Positions 33,567 through 42,081 of a DNA stretch of 64,000 nt are shown piece by piece. Source of the stretch: Pseudomonas vanderleydeniana. GTDB taxonomy: Bacteria > Pseudomonadota > Gammaproteobacteria > Pseudomonadales > Pseudomonadaceae. How positions within the stretch are numbered: position 1 is the stretch's first letter; each line of letters starts with the position of its first letter. Location of the stretch: positions 2,096,001 through 2,160,000 of the forward strand of contig NZ_CP077093.1 in the NCBI RefSeq assembly GCF_014268755.2, written 5' to 3'. Below the pieces are notes generated by a model. It worked only from the letters and a program-made list of their open reading frames with translations, had not been told where the DNA came from and searched no databases. The position numbers and the translations under genes are program-made.

Positions 33567-35096
33567 ATGTTCGAATCCGCTGAAATCGGTCACGCCATCG
33601 ACAAAGACACCTTCGAGGCCGAAGTGCCCGCGCTGCGTGAGGCGCTGCTCGAAGCCCAGTTCGAATTGCAGCAGCAGAAGCGTTTTCCGGTGATCGTGCT
33701 GATCAACGGCATCGAGGGCGCCGGCAAGGGCGAGACGGTCAAGCTGCTCAACGAATGGATGGACCCGCGCCTGATCGAGGTGCGCACCTTCGACCAGCAG
33801 AGCGACGAGGAGTTGGCCCATCCACCGGCCTGGCGCTACTGGCGCATGCTGCCGGCCAAGGGGCGGATGGGCGTGTTCTTTGGCAACTGGTACAGCCAGA
33901 TGCTGCAGGGGCGGGTCCACGGGCTGTTCAAGGACGCGGTGCTGGACCAGGCGATTGCCGGTGCCGAGCGTCTGGAGAAGATGCTCTGCGACGAAGGCGC
34001 GCTGATCTTCAAGTTCTGGTTCCACCTTTCCAAGAAGCAGATGAAGGCCCGGCTCAAGGCCTTGCAGGACGACCCGCTGCACAGTTGGCGGATCAGTCCG
34101 CTGGACTGGCAGCAGTCGCAGACCTACGACACCTTCGTGCATTTCGGCGAGCGGGTACTGCGTCGAACCAGTCGCGACTACGCGCCGTGGCATGTGATCG
34201 AGGGCGTCGATCCGCACTATCGTAGTCTCACCGTGGGCAAGATCCTGCTCGAGGGCCTGCAGGCCGCCCTGAAGAAATCCCGTTCCCAGTCGTCGCCGGG
34301 GCACGTTGCGCCGCTGCCGTCGGCCGTCGACCAGATGAGCCTGCTCGACAGCCTGGACATGAGCCTGGCGCTGGACAAGGCCGACTACGAGGAACAACTG
34401 ATCACCGAACAGGCGCGCCTGTCGGGCCTGATGCGCGACAAGCGCATGCGCAAGCACGCCCTGGTCGCCGTCTTCGAGGGCAACGACGCGGCGGGCAAGG
34501 GCGGGGCGATCCGGCGCCTGGCCGCCGCCCTCGACCCGCGCCAGTACAGCATCGTGCCGATTGCCGCACCCACCGAGGACGAGCGTGCCCAGCCCTACCT
34601 GTGGCGCTTCTGGCGGCAGATCCCGGCGCGTGGCAAGTTCACCGTGTTCGACCGTTCCTGGTACGGCCGGGTGCTGGTGGAGCGGGTCGAGGGCTTTTGC
34701 AGTACCGATGACTGGATGCGGGCCTACGGCGAGATCAACGACTTCGAGGAACAGTTGAGCGATGCCGGGGTGATCGTGGTCAAGTTCTGGCTGGCCATCG
34801 ACAAGCAGACCCAGCTGGAGCGTTTCCAGCAGCGCGAGGACATCCCCTTCAAGCGCTTCAAGATCACCGAGGATGACTGGCGCAATCGGGAAAAGTGGGA
34901 CCTCTACCGCACCGCGGTGGGCGACATGGTCGACCGCACCAGCACCGAGATTTCGCCCTGGACCCTGGTCGAGGCCAACGACAAGCGCTGGGCACGGGTC
35001 AAGGTCCTGCGCACGATCAACCAGGCGATCGAGGAGGCCTTCGCCAAGCGGGACAAGCACGAGAAGAAGGATAGGAAGAACAGGAAATCGAAGTAG
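33567..35096 (+). CDS. pap: Polyphosphate:AMP phosphotransferase (two-domain PPK2)
   Basis: 509 residues with two tandem PPK2 domains, the arrangement of class II PPK2 enzymes that phosphorylate AMP to ADP with polyphosphate. Walker A loops are INGIEGAGKGETVKLLNEW (about residue 45) and FEGNDAAGKGGAIRRL (about residue 302). Lid and Walker B elements GNWYSQM and FDRSWYGRVLVERVEG follow. In characterised enzymes the C-terminal domain is the active one and its D-x-A-GKG is intact here. GGAAGGAG precedes the ATG at 33567. It is divergent from mnmC. Confidence 0.9.
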   Translation: MFESAEIGHAIDKDTFEAEVPALREALLEAQFELQQQKRFPVIVLINGIEGAGKGETVKLLNEWMDPRLIEVRTFDQQSDEELAHPPAWRYWRMLPAKGRMGVFFGNWYSQMLQGRVHGLFKDAVLDQAIAGAERLEKMLCDEGALIFKFWFHLSKKQMKARLKALQDDPLHSWRISPLDWQQSQTYDTFVHFGERVLRRTSRDYAPWHVIEGVDPHYRSLTVGKILLEGLQAALKKSRSQSSPGHVAPLPSAVDQMSLLDSLDMSLALDKADYEEQLITEQARLSGLMRDKRMRKHALVAVFEGNDAAGKGGAIRRLAAALDPRQYSIVPIAAPTEDERAQPYLWRFWRQIPARGKFTVFDRSWYGRVLVERVEGFCSTDDWMRAYGEINDFEEQLSDAGVIVVKFWLAIDKQTQLERFQQREDIPFKRFKITEDDWRNREKWDLYRTAVGDMVDRTSTEISPWTLVEANDKRWARVKVLRTINQAIEEAFAKRDKHEKKDRKNRKSK

Positions 35097-35197
35097 GACG
35101 ATGACGACGCATACGCCCAGTGAATGATTGTCGCAGTCCCGGATCAGTCGAGCCTATGCTCAGGCTTTCCTGGACCGAAATGACAATGAGGTGTCCC

Positions 35198-36382
35198 ATG
35201 CGTGAAGTGGTGATCGTCGATAGCGTACGTACCGGCCTGGCCAAGTCGTTTCGCGGCAAGTTCAACCAGACCCGGCCCGACGCCATGGCCGCCCATTGCG
35301 TCAATGCCCTGCTGGCGCGCAACGGTATCGATCCGGCCAGTGTCGAGGACTGCATCGTCGGCGCCGGTTCCAACGAAGGCGCGCAGGGCTACAACATCGG
35401 GCGCAATGTGGCGGTACTGTCGCAGTTGGGGACCGGAACGGCCGGAATGACCCTCAACCGTTTCTGCTCCTCGGGGCTGCAGGCCATCGCCATTGCCGCC
35501 AACCAGATCGCCTCCGGCTGCAGCGATATCATCGTGGCCGGTGGTGTCGAGTCCATCAGCCTGACGCTGAAAAGCGTCAACACCGACAACCTGATCAACC
35601 CGCTGCTCAAGGAGCAGGTGCCGGGTATCTACTTCCCCATGGGACAGACTGCGGAAATCGTTGCCCGGCGTTATCAGGTCAGTCGCGAGCAGCAGGATCT
35701 CTATGCCCTGCAAAGCCAGCAGCGCACTGCTGCGGCCCAGGCCGCCGGGCTGTTCGTCGACGAGATCGTGCCGATGGCGGTGACCTATGCGGTCGAGGAC
35801 AAGGCCAGCGGGCAGATCCAGCAGGTGCAGGGCGTGGTCGACCGCGATGACTGCAACCGCCCGGACACCACCCTGGAAAGCCTCGCTGGCCTGAAACCGG
35901 TGTTCGCCGAGGACGGTTCGGTGACGGCGGGCAACTCGTCGCAACTGTCCGATGGCGCCTCGATGACCCTGGTCATGAGCCTGGAACGAGCCCTGGCCCT
36001 GGGACTCAAACCCAAGGCGTTCTTCCGTGGTTTCACCGTGGCCGGCTGCGAGCCGGACGAGATGGGCATCGGCCCGGTGTTCTCGGTACCCAGGCTGCTC
36101 AAGGCCAAGGGGCTGACGGTGGCGGACATCGATCTGTGGGAGCTCAACGAAGCCTTCGCCTCGCAGTGCCTCTACAGCCGAGACCGGCTGGAAATCGACA
36201 ATGAAAAATACAACGTCAACGGCGGTTCGATTTCCATCGGTCACCCGTTCGGCATGACCGGTTCACGCCAGGTCGGGCACCTGGTACGCGAGCTCCAGCG
36301 GCGCAACCTGCGCTATGGCATCGTGACCATGTGCGTGGGCGGCGGGATGGGCGCGACGGGGCTGTTCGAAGCCGTGCGCTGA
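35198..36382 (+). CDS. Acetyl-CoA C-acyltransferase (thiolase)
   Basis: 394-residue class-II thiolase that cleaves or forms 3-ketoacyl-CoA. The acyl-accepting Cys90 is in LNRFCSSGLQAIA, the general-base histidine in SIGHPFGMTGSRQVGH and the second cysteine in MCVGGGMGATGLFE. The text matches FadI/AcaB-like enzymes that act in fatty-acid breakdown. No fadB-type partner is adjacent. The ATG at 35198 has GAGG upstream and starts MREVVIVDSVRTG. Confidence 0.92.
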   Translation: MREVVIVDSVRTGLAKSFRGKFNQTRPDAMAAHCVNALLARNGIDPASVEDCIVGAGSNEGAQGYNIGRNVAVLSQLGTGTAGMTLNRFCSSGLQAIAIAANQIASGCSDIIVAGGVESISLTLKSVNTDNLINPLLKEQVPGIYFPMGQTAEIVARRYQVSREQQDLYALQSQQRTAAAQAAGLFVDEIVPMAVTYAVEDKASGQIQQVQGVVDRDDCNRPDTTLESLAGLKPVFAEDGSVTAGNSSQLSDGASMTLVMSLERALALGLKPKAFFRGFTVAGCEPDEMGIGPVFSVPRLLKAKGLTVADIDLWELNEAFASQCLYSRDRLEIDNEKYNVNGGSISIGHPFGMTGSRQVGHLVRELQRRNLRYGIVTMCVGGGMGATGLFEAVR

Positions 36383-36392
36383 TCCCTCCAGG

Positions 36393-36414
36393 GCGGGAGC
36401 CAGGTGGCTCCCGC
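36393..36414. terminator. Hairpin between convergent thiolase and DUF6316-like genes
   Basis: GCGGGAGCC and GGCTCCCGC form a perfect 9-bp stem closed by AGGT. It fills most of the 35-bp gap between two convergent stop codons. There is no T-tract on either side, so it may be only an RNA end-protecting structure. Confidence 0.45.
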
Positions 36415-36417
36415 TGA

Positions 36418-36621
36418 TCAGAGATAATCCTGGATATCCTGCGCCAGTTGCATGCGCTTGATGTAGAGCTGGCTTCCGCGCTCTGCATCGATGCGGCTGA
36501 AAAACGGCCCTTCCAGGGTGTTCTCCCGGGTGCTGAAGAAAAACAGGCCATTGATCGCACTGACGCGGTCGCTGCGAAAGTGCGTGGCTTCGGTGCTGTC
36601 CTGGGCGCGTTTGCCGAACAT
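36418..36621 (-). CDS. DUF6316-like small protein
   Basis: 67 residues, cytoplasmic: FRSDRVSAINGLFFFSTREN, then TLEGPFFSRIDAERG and YIKRMQLAQDI. I associate this pattern (FRSDR...FSTRE...EGPF..R.DAE) with DUF6316, a Pseudomonas family without known function; the match is by memory. A CGGAG lies about nine bases upstream of the ATG. Codon use is ordinary. Confidence 0.72.
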   Translation of the reverse strand: MFGKRAQDSTEATHFRSDRVSAINGLFFFSTRENTLEGPFFSRIDAERGSQLYIKRMQLAQDIQDYL

Positions 36622-36832
36622 GGAGAAAAACTCCGATAAGGGTAGGTGTCAGATAATCATCATAAGTCTTGTGAGGATGCGATGCCTGATGGGGTGATCA
36701 ACGGTTCGGGTCAATTTCTTGGCGACGCTTTGACGTTGCCCAATGTCGCTTTTCATCGCTGAGGGCGGCTGCGGGACAGGGGGCGAGCCGCTTAGAATGG
36801 CGGCTCGAATCCATCGTTTCATGAGACTTTCC

Positions 36833-37786
36833 ATGCATATTTCATCCGGGCGCTGGGGCTACGGACTGTTCCTGGCCGTGCTCACTGCCGTGCTCTGGGG
36901 CATCCTGCCGATCAAGCTCAAGCAGGTGTTGCAGGTGATGGATCCGGTGAGCGTGACCTGGTCCCGGCTGATGGTTTCCGGTGGTTGCCTGTTCGTCTAC
37001 CTGGCCGCCCGCCGGCGCCTGCCGAGCTGGCGGGCGCTGGGCCCGCGAGGCGGCTGGCTGGTGCTGCTGGCGGTGTTCGGGCTGGTGGGCAACTATGTGC
37101 TGTACCTGATGGGGCTCGATCTTCTGAGTCCCGGTACGGCACAACTGGTGGTGCAGATGGGGCCGATCTTCCTGCTGATCGCCAGTGTGTTCGTGTTCAA
37201 GGAGCGTTTCAGTCTCGGACAGGGGATCGGGCTGGCGGTGTTGCTGGTCGGCTTCGGGCTGTTCTTCAACCAGCGGCTGGAGGAGTTGCTGACGTCCCTG
37301 GGCAACTACACCGCCGGGGTACTGCTGGTGTTGCTGGCGTCCACGGTCTGGACCTTCTACGCCCTGAGCCAGAAGCAGTTGCTGACGGCCTGGAATTCAT
37401 TGCAGGTGATGATGGTGATCTACCTGTGTTGCGCCCTGTTGCTGACGCCCTGGGCGCATCCGATGGAGATACTGCAACTGAGCCCGTTGCAGGGTTGGAT
37501 GTTGCTGGGCTGTTGCCTGAATACGCTGGTGGCCTACGGCGCCTTTGCCGAGGCGCTGGCGCATTGGGAGGCCTCGCGGGTCAGTGCGACCCTGGCGATC
37601 ACGCCGTTGGTCACGTTTGGCTCGGTGGCCCTGGCGGCCTGGATCTGGCCGGATTATGTACATGCCGAGGACATCAACGGCCTGGGCTACGGCGGGGCGG
37701 TGCTGGTGGTGCTCGGCTCGGCGCTGGTGGCCCTGGGGCCTTCGTTGATCGCCGGGCTCAAGGCGCGGCGGATACGCCTGGCCTGA
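36833..37786 (+). CDS. EamA/DMT-family transporter
   Basis: 317 residues with ten predicted membrane helices in two EamA repeats. The first opens GYGLFLAVLTAVLWGILPI, the second GVLLVLLASTVWTFYALSQK. EamA proteins export metabolites and amino acids across the inner membrane; the substrate is unknown. The ATG at 36833 gives MHISSGRWGYG; an in-frame ATG 12 bases earlier is possible and neither has a strong ribosome site. It is convergent with fumC. Confidence 0.88.
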   Translation: MHISSGRWGYGLFLAVLTAVLWGILPIKLKQVLQVMDPVSVTWSRLMVSGGCLFVYLAARRRLPSWRALGPRGGWLVLLAVFGLVGNYVLYLMGLDLLSPGTAQLVVQMGPIFLLIASVFVFKERFSLGQGIGLAVLLVGFGLFFNQRLEELLTSLGNYTAGVLLVLLASTVWTFYALSQKQLLTAWNSLQVMMVIYLCCALLLTPWAHPMEILQLSPLQGWMLLGCCLNTLVAYGAFAEALAHWEASRVSATLAITPLVTFGSVALAAWIWPDYVHAEDINGLGYGGAVLVVLGSALVALGPSLIAGLKARRIRLA

Positions 37787-37815
37787 TCGGGTCACCCTCT
37801 GTCTGGCGAGCAGGG

Positions 37816-37948
37816 TGTGGTGAGCGGGCTTGCCCGCGTGGGGCCGCCAGGCGGCCCCAGAACCTGCCTGCCCGTTGTGCCAGGCATACCTTGCCTGCAG
37901 GTCTTGCGACTGCCTTGCAGTCGAACGCGGGCAAGCCCGCTCGCCACA
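37816..37948. repeat. REPIN of a second REP class
   Basis: TGTGGTGAGCGGGCTTGCCC followed by GCG (from 37816) and its complement CGCGGGCAAGCCCGCTCGCC followed by ACA (to 37948) flank a centre with a second palindrome (GGGGCCGCC/GGCGGCCCC). The core GAGCGGGCTTGCCCGCG differs from the GAGCCGGCTTGCTGGCG type elsewhere in the window. It lies between the convergent EamA and fumC genes. Confidence 0.85.
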
Positions 37949-37980
37949 ATGCAGGACTTACCACAGAGCTAGACCTTGCA

Positions 37981-39375
37981 TCAGCCGTTCTTGCCCGACT
38001 CCAGCATGTTTTCCGGGCGGACCCAGGCGTCGAATTCCTCGTCGGTGAGATAGCCCAGCGCCAGCGCCGACTCACGCAGCGTGAGATTTTCGGCATAGGC
38101 CTTCTTGGCGATTTCCGCCGCCTTGTCGTAGCCGATATGCGGGTTCAGCGCGGTGACCAGCATCAGCCCGCGCTCCAGGTGCGCGGCCATTTGCTGCGGA
38201 TCCGGCTCCAGCCCGGCGATGCAGTGGGCCTGGAAGTTGCTGCAGCCGTCGGCCAGCAATTGGATCGACTGCAGCAGGTTGTGAATGATCACCGGCTTGT
38301 AGACGTTCAACTGCAGGTGGCCCTGGCTGGCTGCGAAACCGATGGTCACGTCGTTGCCCAGCACCTGGCAGGCCAGCATCGACAGGGCTTCGCACTGGGT
38401 CGGATTGACCTTGCCGGGCATGATCGAACTGCCCGGCTCATTGGCCGGCAGCTTCACCTCGGCAAACCCGGCACGCGGCCCGGAGCCGAGCAGGCGCAGG
38501 TCGTTGGCGATTTTCATCAGGGCCACGGCCAAGGTCTTCAGGGCGCCGGACAGGCTGGTCAGAGGTTCGTGGCCGGCGAGGGCGGCGAACTTGTTCGGCG
38601 CGCTGACGAAGGGCAGGCCGGCCAGCGCAGCGATCTCCGCGGCGATCGCTTCGGAAAAACCGTGGGGGGCGTTGAGCCCGGTGCCCACCGCCGTACCGCC
38701 CTGGGCCAGCTCGCAGACGGCCGGCAAGGCGGCGCGAATCGCCCGCTCGGCGTAATCGAGCTGGGCGATGTAGGCGGAGACTTCCTGGCCGAAGGTGATC
38801 GGCGTCGCATCCATCATGTGGGTACGTCCGGTCTTGACCAGCTTCATGTGGCGCGCCGCCAGTTCCGCAAGGCCGCCGGACAGCTCGGCAATCGCCGGCA
38901 ACAGTCGCTGGTGCACGGCCTGGACGGCGGCGATGTGCATGGCCGTGGGGAAACAGTCGTTGGAACTCTGCGAGCGGTTGACGTGGTCGTTCGGGTGCAC
39001 CGGCGACTTGCCACCGCGGCCCTTGCCGGCGAGTTCGTTGGCACGTCCGGCGATGACCTCGTTGGCGTTCATGTTGCTCTGGGTGCCGCTGCCGGTCTGC
39101 CAGACCGCCAGCGGGAACTGGGTGTCATGCTCGCCGGCAAGCACCTCGTCGGCGGCCTGCTCGATCAGCCGGGCGATATCGGCGGGCAGGTCGCCGTTAC
39201 GGTCGTTGACCCGCGCCGCGGCCTTCTTGATCAGGGCCAGTGCGTGCATCACCGGCAGCGGCATCTTTTCGCTACCGATGGCGAAGTTGATCAGCGAACG
39301 CTGGGTCTGTGCGCCCCAGTAGGCTTCTTCCGGGACATTCACCTGGCCAAGACTGTCGGTTTCGATACGGCTCAT
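37981..39375 (-). CDS. fumC: Class II fumarate hydratase
   Basis: Oxygen-stable, iron-free fumarase of the TCA cycle. 464 residues, normal length. The superfamily signature [15 protein letters not shown] contains the catalytic serine, and [19 protein letters not shown] and [17 protein letters not shown] are active-site segments. In P. aeruginosa one fumC copy belongs to the iron-starvation sodM operon; no sodM or Fur box was recognised here, so this is more likely the other copy (fumC2). The gene stands alone. Confidence 0.95.
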   Translation of the reverse strand: MSRIETDSLGQVNVPEEAYWGAQTQRSLINFAIGSEKMPLPVMHALALIKKAAARVNDRNGDLPADIARLIEQAADEVLAGEHDTQFPLAVWQTGSGTQSNMNANEVIAGRANELAGKGRGGKSPVHPNDHVNRSQSSNDCFPTAMHIAAVQAVHQRLLPAIAELSGGLAELAARHMKLVKTGRTHMMDATPITFGQEVSAYIAQLDYAERAIRAALPAVCELAQGGTAVGTGLNAPHGFSEAIAAEIAALAGLPFVSAPNKFAALAGHEPLTSLSGALKTLAVALMKIANDLRLLGSGPRAGFAEVKLPANEPGSSIMPGKVNPTQCEALSMLACQVLGNDVTIGFAASQGHLQLNVYKPVIIHNLLQSIQLLADGCSNFQAHCIAGLEPDPQQMAAHLERGLMLVTALNPHIGYDKAAEIAKKAYAENLTLRESALALGYLTDEEFDAWVRPENMLESGKNG

Positions 39376-39571
39376 CGGACACGCTCTTCCTTAAATGACG
39401 GATTGGGAAAGTTTAGGCCCTGATCTGCCGGTCAGGTTCCCCTTACCGGTTTTTGTCGCTGCCGGGTGACTTGAAACTGTCACAATCGGTGTCGGGGTTG
39501 AGTGACACACTTTGTTAGGCGCAGAATGGGCGTTCTTGGGGTTTAACCTCGCCAGCTAGAAAGGAAACTCG

Positions 39572-40093
39572 ATGACCCGTCTTCGTGCCCTCTGTACCGC
39601 GGTTGTTCTGGTGTGCGCCAGCGGCCAGGTTTTCGCCGATACCGCCAGCCACAACGCCAGTGCCGAAGCTTTCCTGACGCTGGCCCATGCCGACAAGCTC
39701 GGGACCCCGGTCTACGCGCAGGTGCAGCAGATGTTCGCCCAGCGCTTTGCCCAGACCCAGGCGCCGGACTCGAAAAAACCGCTGCTCGACACCTACCAGG
39801 CCAAGGCCAACGCCGCCCTGGACCAGGCGATCGGCTGGGACAAGCTCAAGCCTGACATGGTCAAGCTGTACACCAGCAACTTCAGCGAGTCGGAGCTCAA
39901 GGACCTGGTGGCGTTCTACCAGTCGCCGCTGGGCAAGAAAGTCCTGGAGAAAATGCCGCAGCTGACCCAGCAATCGGCCCAGATGACCCAGGCCAAGCTG
40001 GAGAGCGCGGTACCGGTGGTCAACAAGCTGCTGGAAGACATGACCAACGAGCTGGCACCCGCCAAGCCTGCCGCTCCTGCCAAGAAGAAGTAA
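39572..40093 (+). CDS. DUF2059 exported protein
   Basis: 173 residues with a signal peptide (LRALCTAVVLVCASGQVFA) and a helical mature part. YTSNFSESELKDLVAFYQSP followed by GKKVLEKMPQL is the DUF2059 signature. The C-terminal tail is rich in Ala, Pro and Lys. The protein is probably periplasmic; function unknown. AAAGGA precedes the ATG and a bolA-like gene follows after 12 bp. Confidence 0.9.
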   Translation: MTRLRALCTAVVLVCASGQVFADTASHNASAEAFLTLAHADKLGTPVYAQVQQMFAQRFAQTQAPDSKKPLLDTYQAKANAALDQAIGWDKLKPDMVKLYTSNFSESELKDLVAFYQSPLGKKVLEKMPQLTQQSAQMTQAKLESAVPVVNKLLEDMTNELAPAKPAAPAKKK

Positions 40094-40105
40094 GCGGGGC
40101 CCGTG

Positions 40106-40402
40106 ATGAGCATGCAACAACGTATCGAGACCGCCCTGGGCGCCTTGCACCCCGAGCATCTGCAGGTGCTGGATGAAAGCCACATGCACAGCCGTGGGCT
40201 GCAGACCCATTTCAAGGCGGTGCTGGTCAGCGAGCAGTTTGCCGGGCTGAACAGCGTCAAACGCCACCAGAAGGTCTATGCCACCCTGGGCGACCTGATG
40301 GGGCAGTTCCATGCGTTGGCCCTGCATACCTACACCCCTGAAGAGTGGGTGAAAATCGGCGTGGCACCGGCATCGCCGACTTGCGCCGGCGGAGGACACT
40401 AG
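40106..40402 (+). CDS. BolA-family protein
   Basis: 98 residues. The BolA/IbaG fold is recognised by [38 protein letters not shown] and [11 protein letters not shown]. The conserved histidine of the R-H-x-x-V-Y motif, which with monothiol glutaredoxins binds a 2Fe-2S cluster, is present. Start could be the GTG at 40103, the ATG at 40106 or the ATG at 40112. The gene sits between DUF2059 and trhO and is followed by a terminator. Confidence 0.9.
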   Translation: MSMQQRIETALGALHPEHLQVLDESHMHSRGLQTHFKAVLVSEQFAGLNSVKRHQKVYATLGDLMGQFHALALHTYTPEEWVKIGVAPASPTCAGGGH

Positions 40403-40426
40403 GCTCGCCTTTTGTTAGAATCCGCA

Positions 40427-40455
40427 ACGCGCCGCTCAGTCGGCGCGTTTTTTTT
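40427..40455 (+). terminator. Rho-independent terminator
   Basis: ACGCGCCG (40427-40434) and CGGCGCGT (40441-40448) form an 8-bp stem with a 6-nt loop and run into eight T. It separates the bolA-like gene from trhO. Confidence 0.9.
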
Positions 40456-40503
40456 GCATCCGGTTCGCCCTTTGCGAGGGCAGCCACCTGGAGAGAAACA
40501 ACC

Positions 40504-41442
40504 ATGACCCAACCTGTCGTCGTGGCGGCACTGTACAAGTTCGTCACCCTCGAAGATTACGTCGCCCTGCGCGAACCGCTGCTGCAGGCGATGCTCGCCA
40601 ACGGTATCAAGGGCACGCTGCTGATCGCCGAAGAAGGCATCAACGGCACCGTTTCCGGCAGCCGCGCAGGCATCGACGGCCTGCTGGCCTGGCTGAAGAA
40701 CGACCCACGGATGGTGGACCTGGACCACAAGGAATCCTACTGCGACGAGCAGCCGTTCTATCGGACCAAGGTCAAGCTGAAGAAGGAAATCGTCACCCTG
40801 GGCGTCGAGGGCGTGGACCCGAACAAGCAGGTCGGTACCTATGTCGACCCGCAGGACTGGAACGCCCTGATTGCCGATCCGGAAGTGCTGTTGATCGATA
40901 CCCGCAACGACTATGAGGTGTCGATCGGTACCTTCGAAGGCGCCATCGATCCCAAGACCACCAGCTTTCGCGAGTTTCCCGACTACATCAGGGCCAACTT
41001 CGATCCGGCCAGGCACAAGAAGGTCGCGATGTTCTGCACCGGTGGCATTCGTTGCGAAAAAGCTTCGAGCTACATGCTGGGCGAAGGCTTCGAGGAGGTG
41101 TATCACCTCAAGGGCGGCATCCTCAAGTACCTCGAGGAAGTGCCCCAGGCAGAAAGCCAGTGGCGTGGCGACTGCTTCGTGTTCGACAACCGCGTGACCG
41201 TGCGCCACGACCTGAGCGAGGGTGACTACGACCAGTGCCACGCCTGTCGTACCCCGGTCAGCGTCGAGGACCGTGCTTCGGAGCACTATGTGCCGGGTAT
41301 CAGTTGCCCGCATTGCTGGGATACCTTGAGCGAGAAGACCCGCCGTAGCGCTATCGACCGGCAGAAACAGATCGAACTGGCCAAGGCCCGCAACCAACCG
41401 CATCCTATCGGCTATAACTATCGTCAAGCTCCCGAGGCCTGA
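40504..41442 (+). CDS. trhO: tRNA uridine(34) hydroxylase (rhodanese family)
   Basis: Oxygen-dependent hydroxylation of wobble uridine, giving 5-hydroxyuridine in tRNA. 312 residues. The N-terminal acylphosphatase-like domain ([19 protein letters not shown]) is followed by a rhodanese domain with the catalytic cysteine in [18 protein letters not shown]-terminal cysteine-rich part carries C-x-x-C (CHACRTPVS and CPHCWDTLS). This is the YceA/TrhO architecture. GGAG precedes the ATG at 40504. Confidence 0.94.
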   Translation: MTQPVVVAALYKFVTLEDYVALREPLLQAMLANGIKGTLLIAEEGINGTVSGSRAGIDGLLAWLKNDPRMVDLDHKESYCDEQPFYRTKVKLKKEIVTLGVEGVDPNKQVGTYVDPQDWNALIADPEVLLIDTRNDYEVSIGTFEGAIDPKTTSFREFPDYIRANFDPARHKKVAMFCTGGIRCEKASSYMLGEGFEEVYHLKGGILKYLEEVPQAESQWRGDCFVFDNRVTVRHDLSEGDYDQCHACRTPVSVEDRASEHYVPGISCPHCWDTLSEKTRRSAIDRQKQIELAKARNQPHPIGYNYRQAPEA

Positions 41443-41445
41443 ACC

Positions 41446-42081
41446 ATGTCTGCGCGCCTGCTCTATGTGATGGATCCGATGTGCTCCTGGTGCTGGGGCT
41501 TCGCTCCGGTGGCCGAGGCGCTGGTCAGGCAGGCGCAGGCGGCCGGTGTCGAGTTGCACCTGGTGATGGGCGGCTTGCGCACCGGCAGCGGTGCCGCGCT
41601 GGAACCCAACACCCGGCGCTATATCCTCGAGCACTGGCAGGCGGTCACCGAAACCACTGGCCAGCCGTTCAAGCTCGAGGGGGCGCTGCCGGACGGTTTC
41701 GTCTACGACACCGAGCCGGCCTGTCGGGCGGTGGTCACCGCCCGCAGCCTGGCGCCGGACTGCGCATGGACGCTGGTGGGGCTGATCCAGCGGGCCTTTT
41801 ATGTCGAGGGCCGTGATGTCACGCAAGCCTCTGTGCTGGTGGAACTGGCGGAAAAGGCCGGCCTGCCGCGCATCGAGTTCGCTGGTGCCTTCGACACCGC
41901 CGAGCAGCATGCGGCCACCTCCGCCGACTTCACCTGGGTCCAGGACCTGGGGATCGCCGGCTTCCCGACACTGCTGGCCGAGCGCAATGGTCAATTGGCC
42001 CTGCTGACCAACGGCTACCAGCCGCTCTCCGAGCTGTCGCCGTTGCTGGGTCGCTGGCTGGAGCGTGCTGCCTGTGCCTGA
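41446..42081 (+). CDS. DsbA-family protein
   Basis: 211 residues without a signal peptide, so cytoplasmic. Thioredoxin fold with the redox motif CSWC in MDPMCSWCWGFAPVAEALV, a helical insertion, and the cis-proline in LGIAGFPTLLAERNG. The same motif occurs in FrnE-like and HCCA-isomerase-like members. It follows trhO after 3 bp and overlaps the ABC exporter gene, so the three may be one transcript. Confidence 0.9.
   Translation: MSARLLYVMDPMCSWCWGFAPVAEALVRQAQAAGVELHLVMGGLRTGSGAALEPNTRRYILEHWQAVTETTGQPFKLEGALPDGFVYDTEPACRAVVTARSLAPDCAWTLVGLIQRAFYVEGRDVTQASVLVELAEKAGLPRIEFAGAFDTAEQHAATSADFTWVQDLGIAGFPTLLAERNGQLALLTNGYQPLSELSPLLGRWLERAACA

Noticed and set aside
36985..39423. 812-codon plus-strand open frame over the EamA gene, REPIN and fumC
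   Set aside because: It crosses two real genes and a REPIN in the wrong frame or strand.
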